From Alloascoidea africana (Eukaryota; Ascomycota; Alloascoideomycetes; Alloascoideales; Alloascoideaceae): 64,000 nt of DNA. This document shows positions 34,663 through 44,779 of the stretch, in pieces (position 1 is the first letter of the stretch; the number at the start of each line of letters is the position of its first letter). The stretch covers positions 62,001 to 126,000 of the forward strand of contig JAKTTT010000008.1 in assembly GCA_030581615.1 (NCBI GenBank). Reading direction: 5' to 3'. The notes under the pieces are model-generated. The model worked only from the letters and a program-made list of their open reading frames with translations, had not been told where the DNA came from and searched no databases. The position numbers and the translations under genes were made by a program.

Positions 34663-35846
34663 ATGGTGGGGTTCAGTGCAAGTTTTAAAGGACTAAAAAA
34701 GAATAACACCAAATCAAAGTCAAAAACAAAGAAATCTGGAAATACAACAAATTCATTTTCTTTCGGAGATGACACGAACCCACAAGGGGTTGAAGAACCA
34801 GTACCAACTCAGAGAGTGCAGCCTCCAACCTTGACACCAAAGCTCAATAATGTAAACCTTGTGGCAAGAGCTATTAAAGATGAACAATTGACAAAGAATG
34901 AAGGATCTGAACCGACAACGTTCGAGTATGATGAAGTGTATGACATAATGAAGGAAGGAGAGCGCCAAATAGAGCTGGAAAAGGAGCGAGAAAGAGCAGA
35001 GAGAGCCGTAAGTTTTGTAAGACCTTGTTGTTAAATTTCCCCAATTCTAACCTTTGTATTAAGCCTAAATACATAGATCGGTTGCTAGATGCCAAAGAGC
35101 GAAGAAAAAAGGATCAGCTCCGCGCCAATGATGTAAAAATTAGGCGCGAACGTGATGCAGAAGGAGACGAATATAAGGACAAGGAACAGTTTATAACCAC
35201 TGCCTACAAAAAGCAACAAGAAGATCTGAGAAAATCGGAAGAGGAAGAGGCTAAAAATGAAACTGCTGGGCGATCTCAAAGCGATGTTAAAGATTTCCAG
35301 CAGCGATTGTTGGATGAGGTCGAAAGAAAACATGAACAAGTCATGAGGTTTGTAGAGAAAGAAAAATCAAAGACTTCTAGAGTTGTTAATGACGCAACTG
35401 AAAAAGAATCGGACGAAAAGGAAAAGGAAAAGCTACGGAAAGCTCGGAGTATCAATGAAAACGCGGGCTATGAAAAAGTTGCTATTAACGATAGTGGGGA
35501 AGTGGTTGACAGTCGAGAGTTGTTGTCAGCTGGATTAAATATTGTAAGCAGTTCCAAGCCGTCAATTAAAGAACCAAACAGGATTGACGAACGTAAAGGG
35601 GAAAAGAGAAAGATATTCGATGACACAAGAGCTTACAAGCTCGCCAGAAGGGAGAGAGAGACCGCCGAGCTGTTAAAGCAGCTCGAAGAGAAAGAAATTG
35701 AAAACAAGCAAAAGGACGAGTTAAAACAACATTCGTTACAGAAGAGTGTAAAAACGAAAAAAACAGCTGAAGATATCGCAAGGGCTAGAGAAAGATATCT
35801 TGCCAGGAAAAGCGCCGCAAAAACCAGGCCAGAGGTTCCACAGTAA
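34663..35846 (+). CDS. NSRP1: NSRP1-like nuclear speckle splicing regulator (DUF2040), two exons
   Basis: A 375-residue, highly charged coiled-coil protein of the NSRP1/CCDC55 family, linked to alternative splicing in animals. Exon 1 is 34663-35007 and exon 2 is 35064-35846. The 56-nt intron runs GTAAGT, TTCTAACC, TTAAG. Family blocks are FEYDEVYDIMKEGE, PKYIDRLLDAKERRKKDQ, and RRERDAEGDEYKDKEQFIT followed by AYKKQ. The rest is Lys/Glu-rich. This family is absent from S. cerevisiae to my knowledge. The frame ends within a longer open frame belonging to MRS2. The true MRS2 start is probably further downstream, so a coding overlap is unlikely. Confidence 0.82.
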
Positions 35847-36036
35847 GGACTCGTACGGCTTCCATTACGAAGAACGAGATTGGAAGCACCTTTTGAGTAT
35901 TCAGTACGTACTTCTACAATTGTATACTAAACATAGATTTTTACCATCCAGTAGAGGAATATGGTTTGAGTATTCTGATCCTCTTCTGGTCAAAGGAACC
36001 TGCAAGCTAAGAAACACCCATACACCATTAAGGACG

Positions 36037-37953
36037 ATGGAGTCGAAAACTACAACTTCTAACAGCAGAAATCTAATTTTGAAAAGCAAGACAAATGCTT
36101 CTGGAATGTTTATCAGAAGATGCCTATATGGATCCAGGAGACTTCCATATTACAAAACATATTTCTTATACCCAAAATATGGTGCTCTATGGAAGAACTC
36201 TATGAAAGTGTCCTACTCAACAGTAGGGCCGAAAATTCCACCAGTTTCGAGCAAATCTCTTATAGCATCCAAAAAAAAGGTGATGCCCCTTATTGAAACA
36301 AACGCTGAATCACTAAGTTCTTTGAAAAAAACACGGAAGCAGGGACAGTCTTCCTCGGGCTCAGGCTCAGGCTCAGGTTCAAGCCCAAGTGCAAGTGCAA
36401 GATCTTCTGAGTCAAAGTTTCAGCATCTATTCTCTCCAGAGCCAGCCTCAAGAGGCGCCATATCCTCCCTGGCCACTGAATACTATATCAGCTGTACTAT
36501 ATTTGATGTGAATGGAAATGTAACAGCTGTGTCGAAAAAGTTCCCCAAGATGCAATTCTTGGCAGATAATGGTCTTTTTCCTCGGGATTTGCGAGCCATC
36601 GACAAATCTGCTATCGATGTGATTCCTGCAATTTTGGTACGTGAAAATTGTATCCTGGTTAACCTGTTACATATAAAAGCGATTATAAAGTCTGATCAAG
36701 TCATGGTGTTTGATACGGTTGAGTCTCCAACTACGTTGGCAACCCCTGGCACTGGAGTAAGATCAGGCTCAGAGTCAGCCCCAAAGTTGAGTCTTTTCAT
36801 GTATGATTTGGAATCGAAGCTTAAAAACGAAACGATGCCAAAGCACGGATCTTGGACCCAGCCATACGAACATCGAGCCCTCGAGTCAATATTGATTAAT
36901 GTAATGTCCTGCTTGGAAACCGAGTTGCATGTACACTCTGACTTTTTTCGTGATCTTCTTCATGAGCTTGAAGACCATGTAGATAGAGCTCGATTAAGAG
37001 ATCTGTTGGTGAAGAGCAAAGTCCTGACGTTGTTTTATCAAAAATCTATTCTTATCAGAGATGTGTTAGACGAGCTGCTGGAAACGACCGAAGATATGGA
37101 AGGGATGTACTTGACATTTAAGCACACCTCTGATTCTGACGACACACCTCTCAATGCTCAGCCATCAGAATCAATAGAGAATTCTTCAGAGTTTCCATGC
37201 CAAGAAAAAAACACTTTGCAGAAAATAGACATTGCAGAAATTGAAATGCTTTTGGAATCGTACTACAAGCAGTGCGACGAATTTGTTCAGCAGGCAGAGT
37301 CATTAATTTCTGATATTAAATCTACAGAAGAGATTATCAATATCATTTTGGATGCAAGCAGGAATGCTCTGATGCTGTTCGAACTCAAGATTTCAATTTA
37401 CGCTCTGGGCGTCACAGTTGCAACGTTCTTTGCTGCACTCTATGGCATGAACTTGCTAATAGTAATCGAGGACTCTCCTTTTGGTTTTGCTGGCGTAACA
37501 GTTGTTTCTTTGATTCTGGCAGCTTACGTGACAATGGTGAGTTTCCGCAATCTTAAAGCAGTACAAAAGGCTACCATGACGTTATCAAACCCAACCCCAT
37601 ATGCCCTCGCGAACAATGGCAAAAGCCGACATGCTAGCCAGGTACGCTACCTTGACTATACCGGTCCTAATAAAAAGCAATGGCTTAAGAGCTTCCTTGG
37701 TGCAGATGAGAAGGTGAGCAACAGTGAAACTGAAAACCTACCTCCCTATCTATATTACTACCAACGTCATTACAAGCAGCAGCAGCTCGAAAGACGGAAA
37801 CAAGCGTGGAAGTTTGGATTCTGGTCGGGAGCCGCTGGTTGGGTTAAGAAGGCAATCAACCAGCCGCTGTTTACCAATGTGCCAAAGGACCAGAAACAAA
37901 GAGAAATGAATTGGAGTTGGCTGGTAAATGACAAAAGAAAATCTCATCGATAG
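36037..37953 (+). CDS. MRS2: Mitochondrial inner-membrane Mg2+ channel (Mrs2/Lpe10 family)
   Basis: A CorA-type magnesium channel of the inner mitochondrial membrane. The signature GMN lies at residues 470-472 when counted from 36037, at the end of the first membrane helix (LGVTVATFFAALYGMN). A second helix (VTVVSLILAAYVTMVSF) follows. The N-domain carries ISCTIFDVNGNV, FPRDLRAIDKS and the coiled coil up to the membrane. The frame is open back to 35800, inside the NSRP1-like gene. The starts at 36037 or 36106 (MFIRRCLYGSRR, a good presequence) are more likely. It is longer than S. cerevisiae Mrs2 (470): a Gly-Ser repeat lies near residue 110, and about 130 residues follow the second helix. 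Lpe10 is the alternative. Confidence 0.87.
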   Translation: MESKTTTSNSRNLILKSKTNASGMFIRRCLYGSRRLPYYKTYFLYPKYGALWKNSMKVSYSTVGPKIPPVSSKSLIASKKKVMPLIETNAESLSSLKKTRKQGQSSSGSGSGSGSSPSASARSSESKFQHLFSPEPASRGAISSLATEYYISCTIFDVNGNVTAVSKKFPKMQFLADNGLFPRDLRAIDKSAIDVIPAILVRENCILVNLLHIKAIIKSDQVMVFDTVESPTTLATPGTGVRSGSESAPKLSLFMYDLESKLKNETMPKHGSWTQPYEHRALESILINVMSCLETELHVHSDFFRDLLHELEDHVDRARLRDLLVKSKVLTLFYQKSILIRDVLDELLETTEDMEGMYLTFKHTSDSDDTPLNAQPSESIENSSEFPCQEKNTLQKIDIAEIEMLLESYYKQCDEFVQQAESLISDIKSTEEIINIILDASRNALMLFELKISIYALGVTVATFFAALYGMNLLIVIEDSPFGFAGVTVVSLILAAYVTMVSFRNLKAVQKATMTLSNPTPYALANNGKSRHASQVRYLDYTGPNKKQWLKSFLGADEKVSNSETENLPPYLYYYQRHYKQQQLERRKQAWKFGFWSGAAGWVKKAINQPLFTNVPKDQKQREMNWSWLVNDKRKSHR

Positions 37954-38381
37954 TTGCAATGATGAGTCAATCTTTTCAATTTCTGATATCCTCCTACTTG
38001 ACTTGATTTATAGATGTTCTTTTCTTTCTACCTGGGCCTGTTTGCTTTTAGAGATGTATATATTGTCTGCATTTTCGTCATTGCCGTTTTTTTGTGTTAA
38101 TACTCTGGCTTTTCTTTCGGTTTCCCAACATACTTTTGAGAAGGGCCGTTACCTCACTCTGGAACAAATCAAGTGTAAATATATTCCGTATTCTCGTTTT
38201 ATGCTGGCAACCCTGGAGAGTAAATCTCGTAGCATCCGAGTAACTCTGAGTCCCGGGGTAATAGCGAAGGAGCGAGCCAATTCCGAAAAAGATCGTCTCG
38301 ACTCGCAACGTTCAAAAAGCTCCGAGTTTTTGTCCAGATCTTCTTTCTCACCTGTTGTCCTTTTCTCAACGCAATCCCACA
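37954..38381. other. Intergenic, MRS2 to INH1
   Basis: About 430 bp. A 165-codon plus-strand frame (37928-38422) crosses it and ends inside INH1 exon 1 in another frame. I judge it non-coding. Confidence 0.5.
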
Positions 38382-38955
38382 ATGTTACGTACAACAACTA
38401 CTCGCGCCACCGCCTCTCTTAGAAGACTCAACATGGCTCAACTGAGATTCTACTCTGAAGGTGCTACTGGTGCTCCTCGTGGCGAACAAGGAGGAGATGC
38501 TTTCACTGTGAGTAATATTAATTAGAGGCACTGTTGTCCAATCATTGCCGCGGAATTGGCCCAAGAAGCATTGAACTCAACCAACGGTTTGTTTTGAGAT
38601 CTTGAAGAACAGACAGATTAAACTTTTTTTGATCCTGGCTTGTTGGAGCGCAGGGCGATCTCACTCCTATTGATCGACGCTAAACCGGTTTGCCCCTCGC
38701 ACCAGTGACAGAAATCACTAATGCCAAACATTTTAGAAACGTGAACGAGCTCAAGAAGACTATTACGTTAAACAGCATGAAGCTGAGCAAATTGCTGCTT
38801 TACGAGAGGCTTTGAAAAAGCAGAAAGAAGCCACGGAAGAACTTGAGAGCAAAATGTGAGTAAAAGATTGGTCTCCCGAGATGATACCAAAGTTTGGGGT
38901 TTAACATATATATGAATTTTTCATTTGCTTTAGCAATCAACTTGATAAGAAATAA
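38382..38955 (+). CDS. INH1: Mitochondrial F1Fo-ATPase inhibitor (Inh1/IF1), three exons
   Basis: A small matrix protein that blocks ATP hydrolysis by F1 when the membrane potential falls. Exons at 38382-38507, 38737-38855 and 38934-38955 give 88 residues (S. cerevisiae 85). The presequence ends at RFYSEGATGAPRG, near-identical to yeast RFYSEGSTGTPRG. The inhibitory helix is KRERAQEDYYVKQHEAEQ, matching KRERATEDFFVRQREKEQ. Intron 1 is 229 nt (GTGAGT to TTTTAG) and intron 2 is 78 nt (GTGAGT to TTTAG). The last exon encodes only NQLDKK plus one split codon. The gene is easy to miss because no exon is longer than 126 nt. Confidence 0.93.
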
Positions 38956-39508
38956 GGCACAAAGAAGTTTAAGCTACATAGCTTGAGATTCAATTGATTT
39001 TGTTCTACATTGGCTGTCGCTGGTTTTATATTGCTATGTGCAACAGAGAATGCTTAACAAGATTAACAATATTACATACTCTAGAGTTTATTAAGTCACA
39101 AGCCATAAATATAACAAGATTTAGATTTTGAAAAGTGTTGACACTTCTGTATATCGGATTGAACCAGACAATGGACTATCCTAGATCACCAAACTAAACT
39201 AAATAGGAAATCTCTATCCTATAGTAAAAACGAATTTGCAGAATGTTATAGAATTTTCGAAACGACGCATTTGCTGTTCATGACCATGCTTGACCACTAC
39301 CACTCAAGGATTAGGCAAACCATAAAGGCAATGCTTTTTCTCATGGTTCGCTTTCAATCCCAAGTTTTCATTACATCCTCTATCGAATCACTATAAAATA
39401 TTACTTTTGGCATTGAAATACAAAGCATTGCTCAAAATTACATCGATTTGAAATGGAATGTACTTGTCAATAGATTTGAAAAGCCAAAAAGTTATACTCA
39501 AAAAATAA
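38956..39508. other. Intergenic, INH1 to tRNA-Ser
   Basis: About 550 bp, AT-rich. No feature recognised. Confidence 0.5.
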
Positions 39509-39589
39509 CGACACCAGCAGGACTCGAACCTGCGCGGGAAATCCCAAAAGATTTCTAATCTTTCGCCTTAACCGCTCGGCCATAGTGCC
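39509..39589 (-). tRNA. tRNA-Ser(AGA)
   Basis: Class II tRNA, 81 nt without CCA. The acceptor stem pairs GGCACTA with the 3' strand before the discriminator G. The A box is TGGCCGAGCGG, the B box is GGTTCGAGTCC, and a serine-type variable arm (GGGATTTCCC) is present. The anticodon stem AAAGA/TCTTT encloses TTAGAAA, so the anticodon is AGA. It resembles S. cerevisiae tRNA-Ser throughout and lacks an intron. A run of six T follows shortly after, as a Pol III terminator. Confidence 0.95.
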
Positions 39590-40870
39590 TAATTTTTAGT
39601 TGTAAATTTTCAGTGATAGTTTTCAACACAACTGAGTAAGAAAGCAAATGTTCTTTTCTAAGGGTACTGAATTGTCTAAAGTGTTGTAAGAACAACGACT
39701 TGTTTTGAATCAAAATTTTTGTCTCTTGTCTGATTTCAAGTTTCTCATCCATTTTGGCAATCACATTTCATATTCGGTACCCTAATAAAAGAAAAACTGT
39801 TACCAATTTCACTTCATGTTCATCTCATTTTTTCTACACCTTTATATCATAGAAAGAAAAGTTTTTTTTCTTTTCCTTTTTTAGCTCTATCATTTTGTTC
39901 GCTGTCTACTTTCATCTGCAGAAACATCAGAGATTTGGTATTAAGAAAATCAAGAGGATAAGGCGATGAGACTGGATATGCTTTTCGATCATTGGCGAAT
40001 AGTTTCAATAGAGAGGAAAATGCCTCTAAAAAGATGAATCATTCTTTTTACTACTATGAAACATTGTTCCTTTTGATTGTTCATCCAAATGATTTCTGCT
40101 TTATTTTCCTGACGCTTAAGAGCTTTTTCCTTTCTACGCGGATCTCTATGATAGCCCACTTTTTCTGAACCTCCCCCTCCCACTCACCCTCCCAAAGTTC
40201 ACCCTTTCAGCAGTGTTTGACAATTGTTTACAATCGGAAGTTCTTGCACCATAGATGAAGTCATAAACATGGAATGGGATAGGAGAAAATCTTTCTCTTC
40301 AAATGGGATTGTTTTTACTGTAGATGAAGCATCGAACTGTGATTTACCGATGTTCCATCTGTTCCTCCTTATTAGGAGGAATCGACGATTGTAGTGTTTG
40401 TAATCTCCCTCATTCTCGAACCGTTATACCTTCACACCGATGTAGGGCGTAAACCAGTGGATGGACGATCTGAAAGAGCACTAGAAGGAATAGAAAGGAG
40501 ACAAGAGGTCCTAAGAGTCAATCGAGCAAGACTAAAGGAGAAGGATACTATTCATACCGGAAATAAAAACTTCATCAAATCTTGAGCTTTTAGGCTTACA
40601 ATTGACTTTTATTTACTTAAATCCAACTCACTCTGTTATTATGATCATAGACTTTTCAAAGCGTATTCAAGACGAATGTTCCTATCTTTAAGAAACAACA
40701 TGAATAGTCTATTTTTAGCACAACTATAACCACTTAAATTGTGCATTCATTCCTTATTATAGAGGATCTAATTTCGTATTGTTTCTTCTGCTTCATACTA
40801 CTAACACAAATTGCCCGTGCAACTATAGTTGTTCAAACGAAGATCATTCTTGAAAAGAAAAGGCTTCAAA

Positions 40871-41176
40871 TTAGTTTAATGGATCTTGTCCAATGATGGT
40901 TTTGTGAAGCTCCTTTTGTCGGAATTTATTTAGGGCTACAACCACAGCTCTTTTTTCTTCTTTACTAAAACTGTGCTGTGTCAGTGCAGGTAGAGCCGGG
41001 GCTATATCTGAAAGCGTAGATTCAGGTCTGGCGAGCAGATTAGAGTAGAGGAGAAGCAAACTTGCAACACGTGCAACACGTGACGATCCATGCACTGTAT
41101 TACGCATTAGAATAGATTCTTTTGTAGGTGTTACTTGGTCGGAGTAGAACACACCATCATGGTCCCAAAAGGTCAA
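40871..41176 (-). CDS. Short hypothetical frame, possibly a gene fragment
   Basis: A 101-codon frame with balanced protein-like composition (SSRVARVASLLLLYSNLLAR; FSKEEKRAVVVALNKFRQKE). Two predicted helices surround a Pro/Ser linker. The sequence is less AT-rich than its surroundings. I do not recognise it. It could be a small gene, a last exon, or a remnant of a lost gene. Confidence 0.3.
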   Translation of the reverse strand: MTFWDHDGVFYSDQVTPTKESILMRNTVHGSSRVARVASLLLLYSNLLARPESTLSDIAPALPALTQHSFSKEEKRAVVVALNKFRQKELHKTIIGQDPLN

Positions 41177-41738
41177 ACAAGATTCAACAGAGATTTTTAA
41201 TTTTTTAATTTTTTAATCTTTCACTTTCTGAGTAATTTTGATCTAGATCGTATGCAATGAAACGTTACTGAATCAACCATTGAGAGGGTATCCGATAACC
41301 TTGGTTCAACTTTTTAATGAATCACAGACATGAACATGAGGGTATGGGTATAGCTCCACAAAGCCCCCAACCATTAATAGATGATTTCATAGATTGTAGG
41401 AAACTTGATGAGGTTAATGCAGTTAAAGGTGGGATCACGTTAGTTGGAGCAGGATCTGAGATTTTGATAGATCCAAGACATGCGTCTATAAATTAATCAA
41501 AAACATCTTTCATTTATCAAGGGTATTTGTTGAGTTGGGTTTTAATTTTCGGGTCTGGTTGAATCCACAGTTTCAGCATTTTTCAACGCTATTGGACAAT
41601 GCCGGGGAGGATATCAAATTCAATGGATGAGTCAAAAAAAAAAGACCAGGGTTTATATTTGATTTTTTCATTGAACAGAGCCAAGTCCATGTGCTGGCGT
41701 TGCCATTTTGCTCTTGGGCAACTGTTGTTCTCTACCTG

Positions 41739-41786
41739 TTAATTTCAATTTCAATTTCAAGATCAATTTCAATTTCAATTTCAAAA
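41739..41786 (+). repeat. Hexanucleotide repeat (TTTCAA)n
   Basis: About seven near-perfect TTTCAA units with one GATCAA variant, outside any recognised gene. Confidence 0.75.
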
Positions 41787-42738
41787 AGCCAGTATATCAC
41801 CATCACATGTATTCACCGTAGTTATAAAATATATGAAGCAAATGAAACAAAACACCAATGTTCAGTAAACTCCAGAACCATTAAAAAAAGATTTACAAAA
41901 CTTCTCCAAACAGTTCAAATTCAAGAATAAAGAATGAGTTAATAAAAAGAAAAAGAAAATGCCTTTTTGAGGTTTCACTTATCATCCCCCCGCACTGAAA
42001 GACAAAGAAAGAACGGGAATCGGTCAGATTGTTGCGTATGCAGTGTTATTCTAGAACAAGACATGAAAAGCTTACCAAATGGCATGTAGAGGGACAAAAA
42101 AAGATAAGATAATCAGAAGGAAAAAGAAAAAGAAAAATCAGAGAATGAGCATACAATGCATTCGCCCAAAGTCGACAATCTTGCCGTTAGCCAAGCTTTA
42201 TCGTGAAACCCATCAAATCAAGAACCTCATATACAAAGCATGAGGTGCACAGGCAAAGGCAAGAACAAAAATCCAAACCAAAAGAAAAAAAAAAAGAGAG
42301 ACAAATCAAGAGGAAATGCTAGGTTGAAAAATTTTCGATAATTTGTGGTGTATTTGGTATTGATGAAATCTGTTCAGTCGGTCCAAATCATCACTTGTTC
42401 AATTTAACATTAGTTTGATACTATCAATCCCTCCCAAAAATTGACCACATTCCCATCATCAACAATCAAATTCAGAATCAACATATAGATAGCAATTGAA
42501 ATCAAGCCAAAAAAAAAAATCATATCAAATGGTCATTTCTCTCGTCAAGCCTGGTGGTCTCTTTGAGACAAACCATCCACATCCATTCCCCGAAAGGGTC
42601 GTTCCAGATCGTAACTGTAACCAAACCAAAAAAAAGAAAGAAAAAAAAGAAAAAAAACACGGGATATAGCTTAATATATCATTTCAACATTTATATGCCA
42701 TGGTTGTTGTGTTGAGAAGAATGCTAAATCATATCATA

Positions 42739-44385
42739 TTATGAAGTCATTTCGTGAGTTTTTAGAGGTGATCTGGCGGTACTGAGACTGAGAGTGGGTA
42801 TAGGAGAGGTTGAGCCTTGAAGCACAGAATCAATTTGATTCATGTTTGGGACCAAGCCACTAAGTCGCCAGTTTACACCCAATGCGTTTCTAAAATGTAA
42901 AGATGCATCTTCGTAAAGACTCGAGATTAGTGATTTTCGGCCCATTGAAAAGGAGCCATTTCGATTGTGTTTTCCCAGTCTGTTTTGTGAATAGCCGTAC
43001 TGTGCTTGTAGAGATCTGAAAGAAGGTCGTGATTCCAAAGCCCGTAATTGGGTGAGTAAGGTAGTTGAGAAGACCGAGGTTATGGAGGCATTATCATTGG
43101 CTCGTTGAGCCTGAGCCTGAGCCTGAGCCTGAGCTTGAGCTTGAGCGGTCGAATTGTTGGAATTTGTAATTGTATCTGTTTCATCGTTTTCATTTTCATA
43201 CTCATATTCATTTTCATTTTCATTTTCATCTTCATCTTCATCATCTTCACCGCTGTTGTCAAACAGACAATCCAAAGAGACATTGTTGGTGTCTTTCTGG
43301 GTGTTTAAATACTTTAACAACATGTCCGAATATTCCAAAACTCTAATATATTCATCATACTTTGGGATGCATTTTTGACAAATTATTTTGTGAAAGTAAA
43401 CGTCGTTTAGATAGTAGTCATCACATGTGAGTTGTTTCAACTGCATTGAACAGATCATGCATGTTTTTTGTCTATTTGGACCTGGGGAGGATAAATCAAG
43501 GTTTGAGAAATAGGAAGAAGAGGCACCGGATTCAAGAGACAGGTTTGAAGTTTTGGAGGAAACTGTGGAAATGGAGCTGTTACGGGAATCGTTTAAAGAG
43601 AAGAGATCGAGTTGAGGGGTGGCCAGAGGGCTTCTGGGTGAGGACAATGGGGAGATTGGGGAAGACAGGTTTGGCGAGGACATGGGCCGCGACAGCAGAG
43701 ATGAGTGAGGCATCATCAATAGGGACGGTTCGACGTAGTCTTCGATTAGAATGATGGTATCGCAGAGCACGGTGATTTCGACACCACTCTCGTGGATCAC
43801 TTTTTCAAGGCGTGGTGGGCCAAAGCCGTTGTTGTTGTTGTTGTTGTTGTTGTGTAGGTGGGAGGCTGCGTACAATGGCAGGGAGCCGAGAATGGCGTCG
43901 AACGAGTCTCCATTCTCGGATCCTCGTCCGTTTGGGGTGGGAGATGGCTGTTGCAGGCTGTTGAACCCTGTAAATCTGGTGAAGCATGTTGTTGTCGTGG
44001 ATGTCGAGGTTGTCTCGTGCGGTTCCAGCTCGTCAGAGTCATCGAGCCAGAACGGTGCTGAGAGCTGGAGCTGGGGGTCCAGATCTCTCTGATCGTCTGG
44101 GGCCGGGTGGATCGACGGGAAGAAGGTCAGGCTGTCGTTGTCGATGGAGTCCAGCGCGGAGGGTCTTCTTTTCTGGGTTGGCTTGAGACTGTGACGCCTG
44201 GTGGCGGGATGGCTGGCAGGCCTGTTTGCCCGCGGCAGGAGGACTGGGGAGCTGAGCGTGCGCGGCCCACGCTTCGCAGGGACTCTGGACGTGGCCGTGG
44301 CCGTGGCCGTGCCCACGATCAGAGGCACAGCCAGGGGCGAGGGTGTGGCGGGTGAGTAGGGAGACCGGGGGCTTGAGTCTGCCAT
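42739..44385 (-). CDS. Uncharacterised protein with a four-cysteine, zinc-finger-like module
   Basis: A 548-residue protein that I do not recognise. The N-terminus is Ser/Pro-rich with basic patches (RRHSLKPTQKRRPS) that look like phosphorylation sites. The middle contains an Asn run and a conserved-looking block, HESGVEITVLCDTIILIEDY. Around residues 315-350 is CMIC-x24-CQKC, consistent with a structural zinc site, followed by a helix IRVLEYSDMLLKYLN. Then come an acidic Glu-Asn repeat, a Gln-Ala repeat, and a Ser-rich tail containing ALGVNWRLSGLVPN. No membrane segment is present. The open frame, codon regularity and short structured blocks within disorder suggest a real regulatory protein. 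Confidence 0.7.
   Translation of the reverse strand: MADSSPRSPYSPATPSPLAVPLIVGTATATATSRVPAKRGPRTLSSPVLLPRANRPASHPATRRHSLKPTQKRRPSALDSIDNDSLTFFPSIHPAPDDQRDLDPQLQLSAPFWLDDSDELEPHETTSTSTTTTCFTRFTGFNSLQQPSPTPNGRGSENGDSFDAILGSLPLYAASHLHNNNNNNNNGFGPPRLEKVIHESGVEITVLCDTIILIEDYVEPSLLMMPHSSLLSRPMSSPNLSSPISPLSSPRSPLATPQLDLFSLNDSRNSSISTVSSKTSNLSLESGASSSYFSNLDLSSPGPNRQKTCMICSMQLKQLTCDDYYLNDVYFHKIICQKCIPKYDEYIRVLEYSDMLLKYLNTQKDTNNVSLDCLFDNSGEDDEDEDENENENEYEYENENDETDTITNSNNSTAQAQAQAQAQAQAQRANDNASITSVFSTTLLTQLRALESRPSFRSLQAQYGYSQNRLGKHNRNGSFSMGRKSLISSLYEDASLHFRNALGVNWRLSGLVPNMNQIDSVLQGSTSPIPTLSLSTARSPLKTHEMTS
43097..43145 (-). repeat. Hexanucleotide repeat encoding Gln-Ala
   Basis: Tandem CTCAGG-type (minus-strand CAGGCT) units encode alternating Gln-Ala inside the uncharacterised protein. 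A separate Glu-Asn repeat lies at about 43187-43250. Confidence 0.8.
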
Positions 44386-44779
44386 CGTGGATGAGAATGG
44401 AGAAGGGAGAATGGAGAATGGAGAGGGATAGGAGCAGAAGGAGAGAAAAAGGGAGTGATCGAGAGGAATCTACCCCTATTTGGGATCCGCCGTGTTCCCG
44501 GCAACCGTGCGGGAGTCCTCCAGAGAACAGAACGGAACGGAACAGAACAGAACGGAACAGAATAGAGTAGAACAGACAACAGTGTATAGTTTATAACTTA
44601 GTGTATATAGTGTATAGACAGCAGAGCTCGCGAACAATAGCCGCCCGAAAGAACTAACAAAGCAGAGCAAAAGAGGGTGAGAACACCAGAGTTTCCGGAA
44701 CCGCAACCGGAACCGGAACCCGGAATCTCTTCAACAACCATCTACACTTCTACTCTCTACTCTCTACTCTCTACTCTAC
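44386..44779. other. Repeat-rich intergenic region
   Basis: The region between AMN1 (3' end) and the uncharacterised gene (5' end). It has pentamer repeats: GAACR units at about 44522-44576 and CTCTA units at about 44748-44779. There is also a GGAACC cluster near 44700. No gene is seen. Confidence 0.6.
44522..44576 (+). repeat. Pentanucleotide repeat (GAACA/GAACG)n
   Basis: About ten degenerate GAACR units in the leader or promoter of the uncharacterised 42739-44385 gene. Confidence 0.7.

Larger units (their letters stand above)
39590..42738. other. Second AT-rich gene-poor block
   Basis: About 3.1 kb with A- and T-rich tracts and simple repeats. The best frame is 40871-41176 on the minus strand (separate entry). 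The 40394-40585 plus frame is basic but has no family match. I see no further RNA gene. Confidence 0.45.

Noticed and set aside
37928-38422. 165-codon plus-strand frame between MRS2 and INH1
   Set aside because: It overlaps the ends of two well-supported genes in other frames and has no family resemblance.
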